The notes beneath the pieces were generated by a model. That model did not search any database and had not been told where the DNA came from. It was given only the letters and a program-made list of their open reading frames with translations. A DNA stretch of 64,000 nucleotides from Branchipolynoe longqiensis (Eukaryota; Annelida; Polychaeta; Phyllodocida; Polynoidae), in the NCBI GenBank assembly GCA_030323885.1, contig CM059186.1:171725230-171789229 (forward strand), read 5' to 3'. Below are positions 43,701 through 55,700 of the stretch, piece after piece (the stretch's first letter is position 1; the number at the start of each line of letters is the position of its first letter). Both the position numbers and the translations under genes were made by a program.

Positions 43701-46700
43701 CTTTTGCAAGTTACCAGCGGCACTCTCTCGGGGTATGCAGGTATTGCAATACCTCACAGGTATTCAGATATTGCAATACCTCAGGGAGTTTGACGCCCCT
43801 GCCCTGCAGGGTTGTAAACCACTGCCTTCTGGTACAGGTTCTTGACAGAACCGAAGGCTAAGGGAGCAAACCCTGAACAGAAAATCATGTCACTGTGGCA
43901 GCATCAAGGGCGGTTGATGTATGGAACTCCCAACATCTCCTGACCAGCCACTGCAGGGACAAATAGTTTTGCACCTGTCTGGACATGTTCTTGCCAGTGT
44001 GAAACCTCTATGCTGGTGTGTAGATAGCCAGTATCCGTTTTGCAAGTTTCTATTGAATGCTAACTTAGATATTAATTGTGGCAGCTTGTTTAATTCTGTC
44101 CCAATTTTAACAAATCTGTAGTACAAGTAAGTGCATTATATATGTTCCCGTGAAATAATACAGCCATTCCTGTTTTTATCCTTTCCAGTTTTCTTCTATA
44201 ATTTCGCGTGGTATGTATCTCTTACTTATAGATCAACGGTTTATATTTGTTATGACAATAGACCCAACACTATTAAGCCACTAAAAAAGAGCTGCATCCC
44301 CCTTGATGTATCATTAAATCTAAATATGGTTTCTTCATGGGGTCTTTATTAACCGAAACTATAATATTAAAGATTAAATTACCAAAATCCATTATTGTAC
44401 CATCACTAATAAAATATGTTGATGTATATGTGTCATTCTCTGAAACTGGGTACCACTTATTTGGTTTCCACATTACGATGGTGATAATTAAGTCCTTTTT
44501 TTTGGTAGCAAGTCAAATAGTTATTGTTGCCTTTGTGTATTAAGTATGTTAGCAATACTACATGTATTTATTCGATCCCACAAAATGTATCAAAACTAGG
44601 CTCTGATGATTGTGCTAAAGTGAAAATGTAAAAGTTTACACTTTGACGCCATGCATTTACCCAAACTTGATTAAAACCTTTTTCTTGTTTGCTTAACTGT
44701 AATCAATGAAATCTTGTTTGAATTTGTTGTGTATGCTAAAATGACATTCTGGATGTGTTTGATTTCCATGTTACACAAGTGATTTTAAAGTTGCTCACAG
44801 CTAACACATCAAATTTTCAAAACTAAAACACTCATCTATATTTGATTCTGCATATCTAACTTAGATACTGGTGGACTTATTTAGCATTTGTTGCCACATA
44901 TAACTTAGAAGGGCATGCTGAGTCAATGTAATATAACCTGTTTCTTTAATAAGCCGATGGTGTCAGAGTTTTGGCATGCTTGCCAAAATTAATCGTGCAT
45001 ACTTGCACCTCAAATATCTCCCAAGGTAAGCCATTTAAAATAAAAGTGACTGCAAACTAAAGTAATATAGATTATAACAATCAATTTAATATATTTATCT
45101 CAGAAAAATGGCCGAAGCTCAAAAGCATCGGACTATGCAACTTTAACGTATTGCTCAATTTGTATCAGATCAAAATAAGTGAAATGGATTTTTTTTTTCT
45201 CCAACTTTGATGTATGCACAACATATAAACCTTCATATGAACATGGCTTCTGCCTTTATTTGGAATGGTTTCTGCTATTATTTGGAAGGTTTTCACTTTT
45301 GGTCTCTATGTCACACTTTAGTGCCCAGTTTCAGAGAGTTTATCAGCATAGCCGGGAGGGAAACAGTACACCTTTAAATCTGATTGTGGCCAGGAGGGAA
45401 ACAGTGCGCCTTTAACTATGATCCTCCCTTATCTCACCCAGCGACATGTCACAGCCAGCCGTGGTAATCTCGTGATAGCTGGACAGTCACCAAGCCTGGG
45501 TGGGAGGGTGGTGAATCAGGAAGGCAGCCAACGGGGGGATGTGTAAGGGAATGATCACGTGGGCGAGGGATGACCGGTGTGCATGAGTGTAATAGCCAAT
45601 AAGAGTGTCTGTAGTATATATACTTGAACTGGCTATGGTTGGGTTATCCTGACAATCACCTGGATTTCATAACTATATCAATAAATGCCTCAACTGCACC
45701 TTGGGTACCCAGGTTACTTTCTAGCTAGTGTTGCCTAGACTACAATGCCAACAAGCGTCCCGGCTGCATTCTGTAACCTAGGTTCCGTTCTAGCTTTTTG
45801 AGTGTAGTTAAGGTGATCTTCGTGGTGAATGCTTGTCTGCTCCGATTCGTTGGTTTCTAAGCCTTACTTTAATCAGAGCTGCTGCTTAACTGCACATCCT
45901 GACTTTGCCACACCCACCCTCCCCCCTACTTGCACCATTTGTTCTCATCGGCGGAGTAGGCTGAGCTTCAGAGCTGCTTCAAATAAAATGCTTAAGTGCT
46001 GTGTATAGTGTAAATATAAAATTCTGTATATCTAAAATTATGCACAGTTGGAATTTGGTCACATCCACGAATACTGATATTTGAGTTTCGCTGGTCCCTC
46101 AGGTAGGACTGAAGCTGAGACCCAGGACGTCGGGTCACAGCTTCAGCTTACAGTACAGAAGGTGGGGTTTATGCCCCTATTCACCCCTATCCTTCACTAT
46201 ATCTCCTACGTTTTAAATTCACTTTGCACCTATAACCACATCACCCTGTGATGGCCAAACTTGGTTGGGTCTTTGCCATACATTTATTTCTAATGTTGAT
46301 TGCAGTGAATATATATATATTGTCCTCGCAAATATTCTACCTTAGATGGAATACCACTTCATGTATCTGCATTCATCACCTCCTCCCGCAACTTCCGCAC
46401 GTCAGCTAGAACCGCGACACCGCATGCTGGGTCGGTCCCAGCTTCAGTCCTTACTGAGGGACCAGCGGGACTTAGAATACCCGTGTTGCCCACTAATTGT
46501 GTGTGAACTGTGTGCTCTCGCCCCACTAGGCCCGATTACGACGTGGGTTCGATGACGAACATCCTCGACATGGTGAAGGTGATGCAGTTTGCGTTGTCAG
46601 AGGGCAAGGTGGCTGTGCATTGTCACGCGGGGCTCGGTGAGTAGCCGCTAATCAGGTCAAATTATTTGTGCATTCAAGTTACATAATCCATTGATGTTGA

Positions 46701-49700
46701 GTTCTTGTCCTAATTTCTCCAATGTATGGCACCCTTTAAGTTTAGCCTTGGCTTAGTCTATGTCTGAGTAGTCGCTTTGGTTGCTCATGAGGTTATCATG
46801 CAGTGTACGGCGGCCTTTACTCTTTGCTTCGCCTATGTCTGAATAGTCGCTTTTGTTGCTCATGTGGTTATCGTGCAGTGTACGGTGGCCTTAGCATATG
46901 TCTGAGTAGTCACTTTGGTTACTCATGAGGTTATCTTGCAGTGTACAGCAGCTTTAGCCTATATCTGAATAGTCACTTTGGTTGCTCATGAGGTTATTGT
47001 GCAGTGTACGGTAGCCTTAGCCTATATCTGAGTAGTCGCTTTGGTTACTCATGAGGTTATCTTGCAGTGTACGGCAGCTTTAGCCTATATCTGAATAGTC
47101 ACTTTGGTTGCTCATGAGGTTATTGTGCAGTGTACGTAGCCTTAGCTATATCGAGTAGTCGCTTTGTTGCTCATCAGGCTATCAGCAGTGTAGGTAGCCT
47201 TAGCCTATAACTGAGTAGTCACTTTGGTTGCTCATGTGGTTGTCGTGCAGTGTACGGTGGCCTTTAGCATATGTCTGAGTAGTCACTTTGGTTACTCATG
47301 AGGTTATCTTGCAGTGTACGGCAGCTTTAGCCTATATCTGAGTAGTCGCTTTGGTTGCTCATGAGGTTATCGTGCAGTGTACGGTAGCCTTAGCCTATAT
47401 CTGAGTAGTCGTGTAGTGTACGGTGGCCTTTAGCATATGTCTGAGTAGTCACTTTGGTTGCTCATGAGGTTATCGTGCAGTGTACGGTAGCCTTAGCCTA
47501 TATCTGAGTAGTCGCTTTGGTTGCTCATGAGGTTATCATGCAGTGTACGGTAGCCTTAGCCTATAACTGAGTAGTCACTTTGGTTGCTCATGAGGTTGTC
47601 GTGCAGTGTACGGTGGCCTTTAGCCTATGTCTGAGTAGTACTTTGGTTACTCATGAGGTTATCTGGCAGTGTACGGCAGCTTTAGCCTATAACTGAGTAG
47701 TTCCTTTGGTTGCTCATGAGGTTATTGTGCAGTGTACGGTAGCCTTAGCCTATATCTGAGTAGTCACTTTGGTTGCTCATGAGGTTATCGTGCAGTGTAC
47801 GGTAGCCTTAGCCTATATCTGAGTAGTTGCTGTGGTTGCTCATGAGGTTGTCGTGCAGTGTATGGTAGCCTTAGCCTATATCTGAGTAGTCACTGTGGTT
47901 GCTGGTTCTCACATAACGCCCTCATACACCACTCCTCACCTGATCTCCGCTTATCGCCCACCTGGCTTTCTTTCAGGAAGAACGGGCGTCTTGATTGCGG
48001 CCTACCTCGTGTTTGCCAATCGCATGGACCCGCACGAAGCCGTTCATTACGTTAGATCCAAAAGGTAGGTCCACCCTTGTACTATTTGTTTACTTCAACG
48101 AGTGATCCAGAACTGGTTCATCAAAGGCTGCAGTATGTGCTGTGCTGTCTGTGGGAAAGTGCATATAAAAGACCCCATGCTGCTTATTGGAAAGATTAGC
48201 CTATGTGGCGGCAGTGGGTTTCCTCCAAAGAAATATGTCAGAATGACTATATGTTTGACATCCAATAGCCGATGATAAAAATCAATGTGTTCTAGAGGCG
48301 TCGTTAAATAAAACAAGCTTTAGTTTTTTGTTTGTTTACTTGTTTGTTTGTTACAGGGTTTTATGTCCTATTAACATCTAAGGTTATATGAGGATGCCTA
48401 GCTACTGACCTAGACTGGATGCGTTTGCCGAATCAGTAGAGCGCTTCTCGTGCGGAAGGGCTGGAGTTCGATTCTAGATCGAGTTGAACCAATGACATAC
48501 AAAATTTATACTTTTCCCTACCTGCTCAGTATAACTAGGATAGGACAAGGACTGGTTGGCTGGGTGTCAGGATAATGTGGGAAATTGTGGCGTGGTCTCC
48601 CAGTGGGACAGCACTATAAAGTCGCCATAAGTGCGCACTGTCCCAAGTCGGTACCCATCCTGATATGACCTTAGATGTTGCCAGGATGTAAGACTCCAAC
48701 AAACAGCCTACTGACCTATGACATGGTGACTTCCTAGTGCTGCCCAACTGGGATACCGTGCCGCTGGCACCATGCCCTGCAATATCCCAAACCACTAGTC
48801 TGATTTTCAGGGGGGAAAAATGCCCTGATGACCAATCACATCCTTGCTTATTATAAATTGTGTTCAGTGTAGCAGCATTTGTCATTAGAAGACCAGTGCG
48901 TCGGCACTAACATGATTTTCAGAGGAATAACATCTTTTTTTGTGTACATTAGTTGATTAAGCAGGGGAAATTTCAATCACAGACAATTGGTCCTTCTCCT
49001 TCCACTGCTCCTTGCCCTATCCTAGTAATTCCGAGCGCTAGGCTAGGGCGACAAGTATACATTTATATGTCATTAGTTTGACTCGGCCACCGTTCGAACC
49101 AATGTTGTCTTGTCTCTGCCTATGACATCCACCTGTGCTGGGTGCCTGGCCATGCCGGCATACAAGGAAACGAACGAGCTGATCGGGCTGCGAAGAAGGC
49201 CCTGAACTGTGATCTTTAACCGTGTCTGATCCCTCAATCTGATCTGAAACCACTAATAGCCACCCACATAAAATCCAAATGGCAACATGAGTGGGATGAA
49301 AACATTAATAAACTTAACGAAATTGAACCATCTGTGGGAAAGCCACCACAGACTCATGCGGGAGGTCGGCAGGACCAAGTGGTCCTTAGCCGCTGCCGTA
49401 TTGGCCACTCGTGGCTTACACATGCTTTTCTGCTCAAGGGGGAACCTCCCCCCTGAATGTCCCCGCTGACACTCAAACACATTTTACTAAGTTGCGTTGA
49501 TTTTTTGGCCCTGCGCCAACAGTTCTACACTGCAGACAGTATGCATGACCTTTTTACTAAGGTAAAACAGGAAAACATTTTAGCCTTTTTGAGGGCAGTT
49601 GGACTGTACCACCTCATATAGTTTACTAAATAGATTCTATCAATTATTAATTAAACTTTTCCTTTTCTATGGGAATTTGTTTCCCTTGACCACAAATATA

Positions 49701-52700
49701 TGATTGTGAGCTTTCTAATTTAATGAGTGTCTATTGGCGCATAATTGATTGTCTGCTTTTACACGTGGAAGCGATGGTTTGAACAAAAAAACTAATATTT
49801 CTCGCCGTGAATATGGCCTATGTTGCCGACACGGCGTTAAAGCAACCACCAATCAATCAATCAATCAATCAATGTCTCTGCCTTCAGACCAGGCGCTATC
49901 CAGACACGGAAACAGGTGCAGGCAATCGAAGACTTCTCCCAATACCTCAAACCCTTCAGGTTCATCTTCAGCAATTCGTGAGTATAAATCAAATAGAGCC
50001 GGTTCTGTAGTAGGGACACACAAATATGAACATTCAATAAATATGCTCACAGCTAACACAAAAAAGACCCAAACATTTAATCCCCCCCCCCCCCTTACAT
50101 TTCTTTTGGTCAATGAGGTGATCTATTTCAGCAGTTAGTCTTGCAGGAACAGTGTTGTGGGGGGTTGATGACCTTAGATGTTGGCAGAAGGTAAACCCAA
50201 ACAAACACTCCGTGCCGAATGTCAGTCCACTGGCGCTCGGTTCAATCAACGAACAGATATATGTCGTAGGCGGTGATGAAAAGGGAAAATATTGTGCCTA
50301 GAGCGCGAATTGGAACCCACACCTTTTGCATTCCGGACTAGTGTGCTAACCATTACACCACCTAGGCTCCCAGATGTCATCACCCTATCCATGCCCACCT
50401 GTCTATATGGCTCCTTGTTGTCGAGGTCAGCGCAGACGACTACACTCGTCTCCCTGGGATTGTGTCTTTTAAATGGTTGACGTTCATAAGTTGTTTAATA
50501 CTTACAGTTATATACATACAAGCAATGCACTTACATATAGGTAAGTGCATTGCTTGTATACATACATACATACACAGGTTCAACAACCATACAGTGCATA
50601 GCTTGTGTGGGACTCAAGTCATGGAAACCAGTGTTATGAGACGGGGGTAATGCAAAAGGGTAATATTGCGCCTAGAGCAGGATTCAAACCCCCACTTCTT
50701 GCCATTCTGGGGCTAGTGGGCTAACCATTACACCACCTAGGCTCCCAGATGTCATCACCCTATCCACACCTACCTGTCTATGTTTCTCCTTGTCTGAGAG
50801 GTCAGTGCAGACGACTACAATACAATATAAATTACTTAAACTGTCAGCACAGTAGATCTCATAGTTTGGCATACCCCCTCCTCAACCACTTCTCATATTC
50901 TACAGTTCAATAACCTTCTCTAAACGTTGAATACCATTGCTTCAGCACTGACTAATGATATACTTAGAGGAATAAATCATTAAAAAAAACAAATCAAACA
51001 TTGAACAATTTATTTACATTATGCTCCAGTTCTTGGACAGTCGGTGTTCAAGTTCTCAAACCTTGCATTATCTTTGCCATCTTGATAGTTATTCTATTCT
51101 TAACTGACATTTAATTGTTTTGATCATGTGAAGAAAGTGTTACCAGTATGACACCCCATGTTAACTTATGGGCTCTTTGATGACGCGCAAAGACAATATA
51201 TACCCGCAGTAAGAACTGACACTCCGCTAAAATCTTTCGCATTTTCATTGCTTTGTGCTTTCAAGTTTGTTCTCGGAATTAAAATGGTGAATCAACCCTG
51301 TTGCCTATAAAACACTGAATGGTTTTTCTCTTGCATTGCCAATTTCTTTGAATCATTTGTAGTGAAGTTGTGAAAATATCACGACTTATAATAAGCCGTA
51401 TATTTATCATTTTATTATCCAATTTTGCCTGTGCCCTTAGTATTTTCACACAATTTATCGTTTGTAAAAGGATATAAGTTACCTCATTTAGAATTTAGAA
51501 TTACAACTTATCAGTTGACAGTTTTTGGGTGGTTAGTTACACTTTTATATAATAGTAATAATAATAATAGTAATAATGTATTATAAGTAACAATTATGTT
51601 TATAATACATCTGTATTATAACTGTGACAACTATGGTTATAAATAACAATACATGCTATAGCAAGTGTCAAGATATCGGTCTCAATTGTTACAATTAGCA
51701 ACAAATCAGTTGAATTTGTAATAGTATTGGCTATCCCAACTAACGATAACATTAATCAATTTTTTAATCCATTTCCCAGCATAATAACATCCTCTGTCAA
51801 AGCAGCCGACCTATTAATAATAAAGATCCACTTGTGTACCTACTGGGGGGCTTCACTGTCACTCGTAACAGCTGCATAGTCTATTGAATGTCAAGGGGAA
51901 ATTATGATTAAAAAGTTGATAGTATAGTTACTCCCGAAGCACTGTGTCTGACACCTAGTGTGAGTAGGGGTGAATATTTGTATTTATTGATCAGAGAGCA
52001 ATAAAAATGATAAGACATGATGAATATTAATTCTAATCTTTTGGGATGTTTTCTTTTTTCTTTCTTTTTTAAAACATGTCTGTTCTAATAATAATAATAA
52101 TGATAATAATAATTATAATAATAATAATAACAAGACAATAAAACACCTGTGGTGAATATCAATTCTAAACTTTTCGGATGTTTTCTTTTTTTCTTTCTTT
52201 AAAACGTGTCTTGTAATAATAATAATAATAATAATACAATAGAACCCATCTAGTGAATATCAATTCTAATTTTGTGGGATGTATTCTTTTATTATTTATT
52301 TTAATGTGTCTGTTCTAATAATAATAAGACAATAGAAGTTAGAATATATGATCGTATGGTAAATATCAATTCCACACTTTTGGGATGTATTCTTTTATTT
52401 ATTTAAAGATGTCTGTTCTAATAATAATAATAATAATAATAATAATAAGACAATAGAAGTTAGAACATATGATCGTGTGGTAAATATCAATTCTAATCTT
52501 TGGGATGTCTTCTCTTTTTTCTTAGTTTTTTTTTAAAACGTCTGTTCTAACAAAAAACTAAAACAAAAAATTTGATATTATCGAGAATTATTGAGATTTA
52601 GTTTGCATTTAAGATTGAAGTCATTGCACCCACGGTTCACATTGTAAGCACACCTGCATCCACACTCCCACTGAACTATGGCCGCCATTTTGCCCACGTG

Positions 52701-55700
52701 TTCCACTCAGACTGGTCCCTCACTCGTGACCTATAAAAGGACAGCCTGATTGGCTGCTCACTCTCGAGACACAAAGTCACGCCCACTTCTTAGATCACTG
52801 TCGCTACGAATACTTCTGGTTGATTGTGGCAGGTGTTGCAGTTTCCGCGGTACACCAGTTTGCGAGGGACACATCGCTTTTGCGCATGCGTCAAAATCGA
52901 ACAGCATTCTCACTAACCTTATAAATTTAATATAATGTTTTTGGTAAAGATGTTTTCTATATGTGTACCAAGCGATTTGTTTCTAGGTGCTGTGGTTTTA
53001 GAGATATTTCACATTTTCTGTATGAAGATTGCTCACGACCATTGACAATGCCTTAAGTTTGACGGTACGCGCAGTGCAAAACATTAGTTTTATTCAAAAT
53101 TAATAAAAAATCAAGAACCCTAACCTTATAAATTTAATATAATCTGTTTGTTGAATATGGTTTCTGAATGTGTGCCAAGTGGTTTGTTTCTAGGTGGTGT
53201 AATTTGAGAGATATTAGACTTTTTCTGTATGAAGATTTGCTCAAGGCCATTGACAATGCATTTGAATATATGTGTCCCTCACAAACTGCCGTACCGCGGA
53301 AACTGCAACACCAGTTTAATTGTCGTAACAAGCAACTGATTGTGGCATAATCAGAATGGGTTCCTACTATTTGGGTCATTCTTAGATAAACCCTGTTCAG
53401 GTTACCGTAGTATGGGCTGAATCTTTTATCTAAATGGATTCCTACTATTTGGGTCACTCTCTGAAACTGGGCACTAAAATATGACATGGAAACCAAAAGT
53501 GAAAACCTTGCAAATAATAGCAGAAAGCATTCCAAATAATAGCAGAATCCATGTTTGTGTGAAGGTTTACATGGGGAGCATATGTCAGAGTTGAAAAAAA
53601 GAAAGAAAGATATTTCAATTTGATTTTGTTCTTATACAAATTGAGCAATATGTGAATATCAGTGTGTATTATATAGTACAAGTGTATTTAAATACAATAT
53701 AATCAATAATATATTAACTTACCACAAGTCAAATATTTTTCACGCTATTGAAATCCTCCTTGTAGCAGGTCAATGGGAATTTTAGTGTGTTGCGTAAAGC
53801 GCGGTAGAAATAAAGTCAAAGAATTATATCCAACCGATAGAATTTACCTGTAATGTAGTAGAAGAGTGAAAAGTCTCTCCGTATGTATTAATACGCTCCC
53901 ATTTACTCCAAGGTTAAAGAAAATTACCGAAAGTAGTCCAAAAATGAAAACAATTCTAGCGGCGACACGAGGCTTCAGACAGGCGATAAAACTATAATAT
54001 TACAGCAATATCAACGTCAAAGACTAATGTAACCCTTAAGAAAAGACACTTTCGTCGGAAATTCGTCGACAAAGTAATTTAATTAAATTTAATCCTTGCA
54101 AAAAGTAAAAAGAATAGAGAATCAAATAGAAGAAAACAACCTATCCACTCCAGCTACCCACCAGTCGCAGTCTATGTCTCAGTCCTTATATTTCTCAACC
54201 TCAAGAAATTTAGAATTTAAAATAGCATATCAAATTAAATGAAATAAAAACACTACGTATGTAATATAGTTTCTAAAAAATAATTGTAGTACTACCCCTA
54301 ACGTCAAAAATGAAACAACACGTGTATTGAAGTCACACCACGTGCGTTCAAGTCACACCACGTGCGTTCAAAATAACAGTAGTCAGCTATCAATTAAATA
54401 AAGAAATATAAATTTGTAGTATTATACAACAAATAAAAAGAAAATGCTACCGAAACACACCGAAACTCTATAATAAACTATCTATAGTCAGTACTAACCA
54501 AATCTCGGTAGTTTCTCAAGTCGTGGTCGCCATTTTGTAAACGTGCCGGCTGGTGGTGTGGGTGGTGTAAATAGGTCAAATGAAAGCACTACAGGTAATG
54601 AAGGAAACAGGGTTAGAGTGAAAGTAAGAGAATGAGACTCTTCAATTTATTGGCTTATATAGGTTTTCTCAAGATCCAAGATGGCCGTGGTCACATGATT
54701 CCATCCATCAATCACAGTACAATGCAGTGGTCACATGACTTAATCCTCCAATTAGAATACCATGCAGTGGTCAATGATCATAACAATACCATGTGGGGGG
54801 GGGAGGGGGCATGTGAGGTGACTCTTCCAAAGACTGTTCTTAGCCAAGCTCGGCAGTGACACTCCCTCCAAAGACTATTTAATTATACAAATTCTATACT
54901 CAATGAACAATAGTTTACCAATTTCACACCTCCTCATATGCCTTTGGGTTTTTATATGTTAACATTTATCATTATATAGACAGTTTGCAATTTATTATAG
55001 TAATTTCACCTCGATTCACATGTATCAAATCGGACAATTTTACAATGGGAATCAACCACACATCCAGAATGTCATTTTAACATACATGACAAATTCAAAC
55101 AAGATTTGATTAATTACAGTTAAGCAAACAAGATTGTGTCTTACCAGAAAAACTTGAGAAAAAAAGGTTGAGTAAATACATGGTGTCGATGTGTAAATTT
55201 TCACATTTCCACTTGAGCACAAAATCATACAAGCATACTTTTGATACATTTTGTGGGATAGATTAAATACACATAGTGCTGTTAACATACTTAACACACA
55301 GCGACAACAATAATTTGACTTGCTACCAAAAAAGGAATGAATTAATTATCACCATGATAATGTGGAAAACACATTTGTGGTGCCCAGTTTCAGAGAATGA
55401 CCCATATACTGAGCATGCTCATTTTCGTGTAAATTTCAATGTAAGCGTATAAATGTGATTAACACATTGTTTCGTGGAACAGAAGTGACTTGAATAAAGA
55501 TGCTACTAATTCTTCTCTGTGAATATGGCCATTGCTCTCGACATGGCGTCAAACCATCACCAATCAACCAATGTATGTAACGGCATTCATGCATTCTAGC
55601 TTTATAGTGCTGCCTGCGCTTTGACACTGGTCACATTATCCTGACACCAGGGCCGACCAGCCATTGCCCGATACTAGTCAATGCCAAGTTTCGGGAAAAT

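Noticed and set aside
46738..47905. CRISPR-like array
   Set aside because: The units are contiguous, with no alternating constant repeat and variable spacer, and lie in a eukaryotic intron. It is a minisatellite.
49749..50138. Independent 129-codon gene across exon 7
   Set aside because: This frame reads LINE tail and intron; the phosphatase exon uses another frame with a clear family match.
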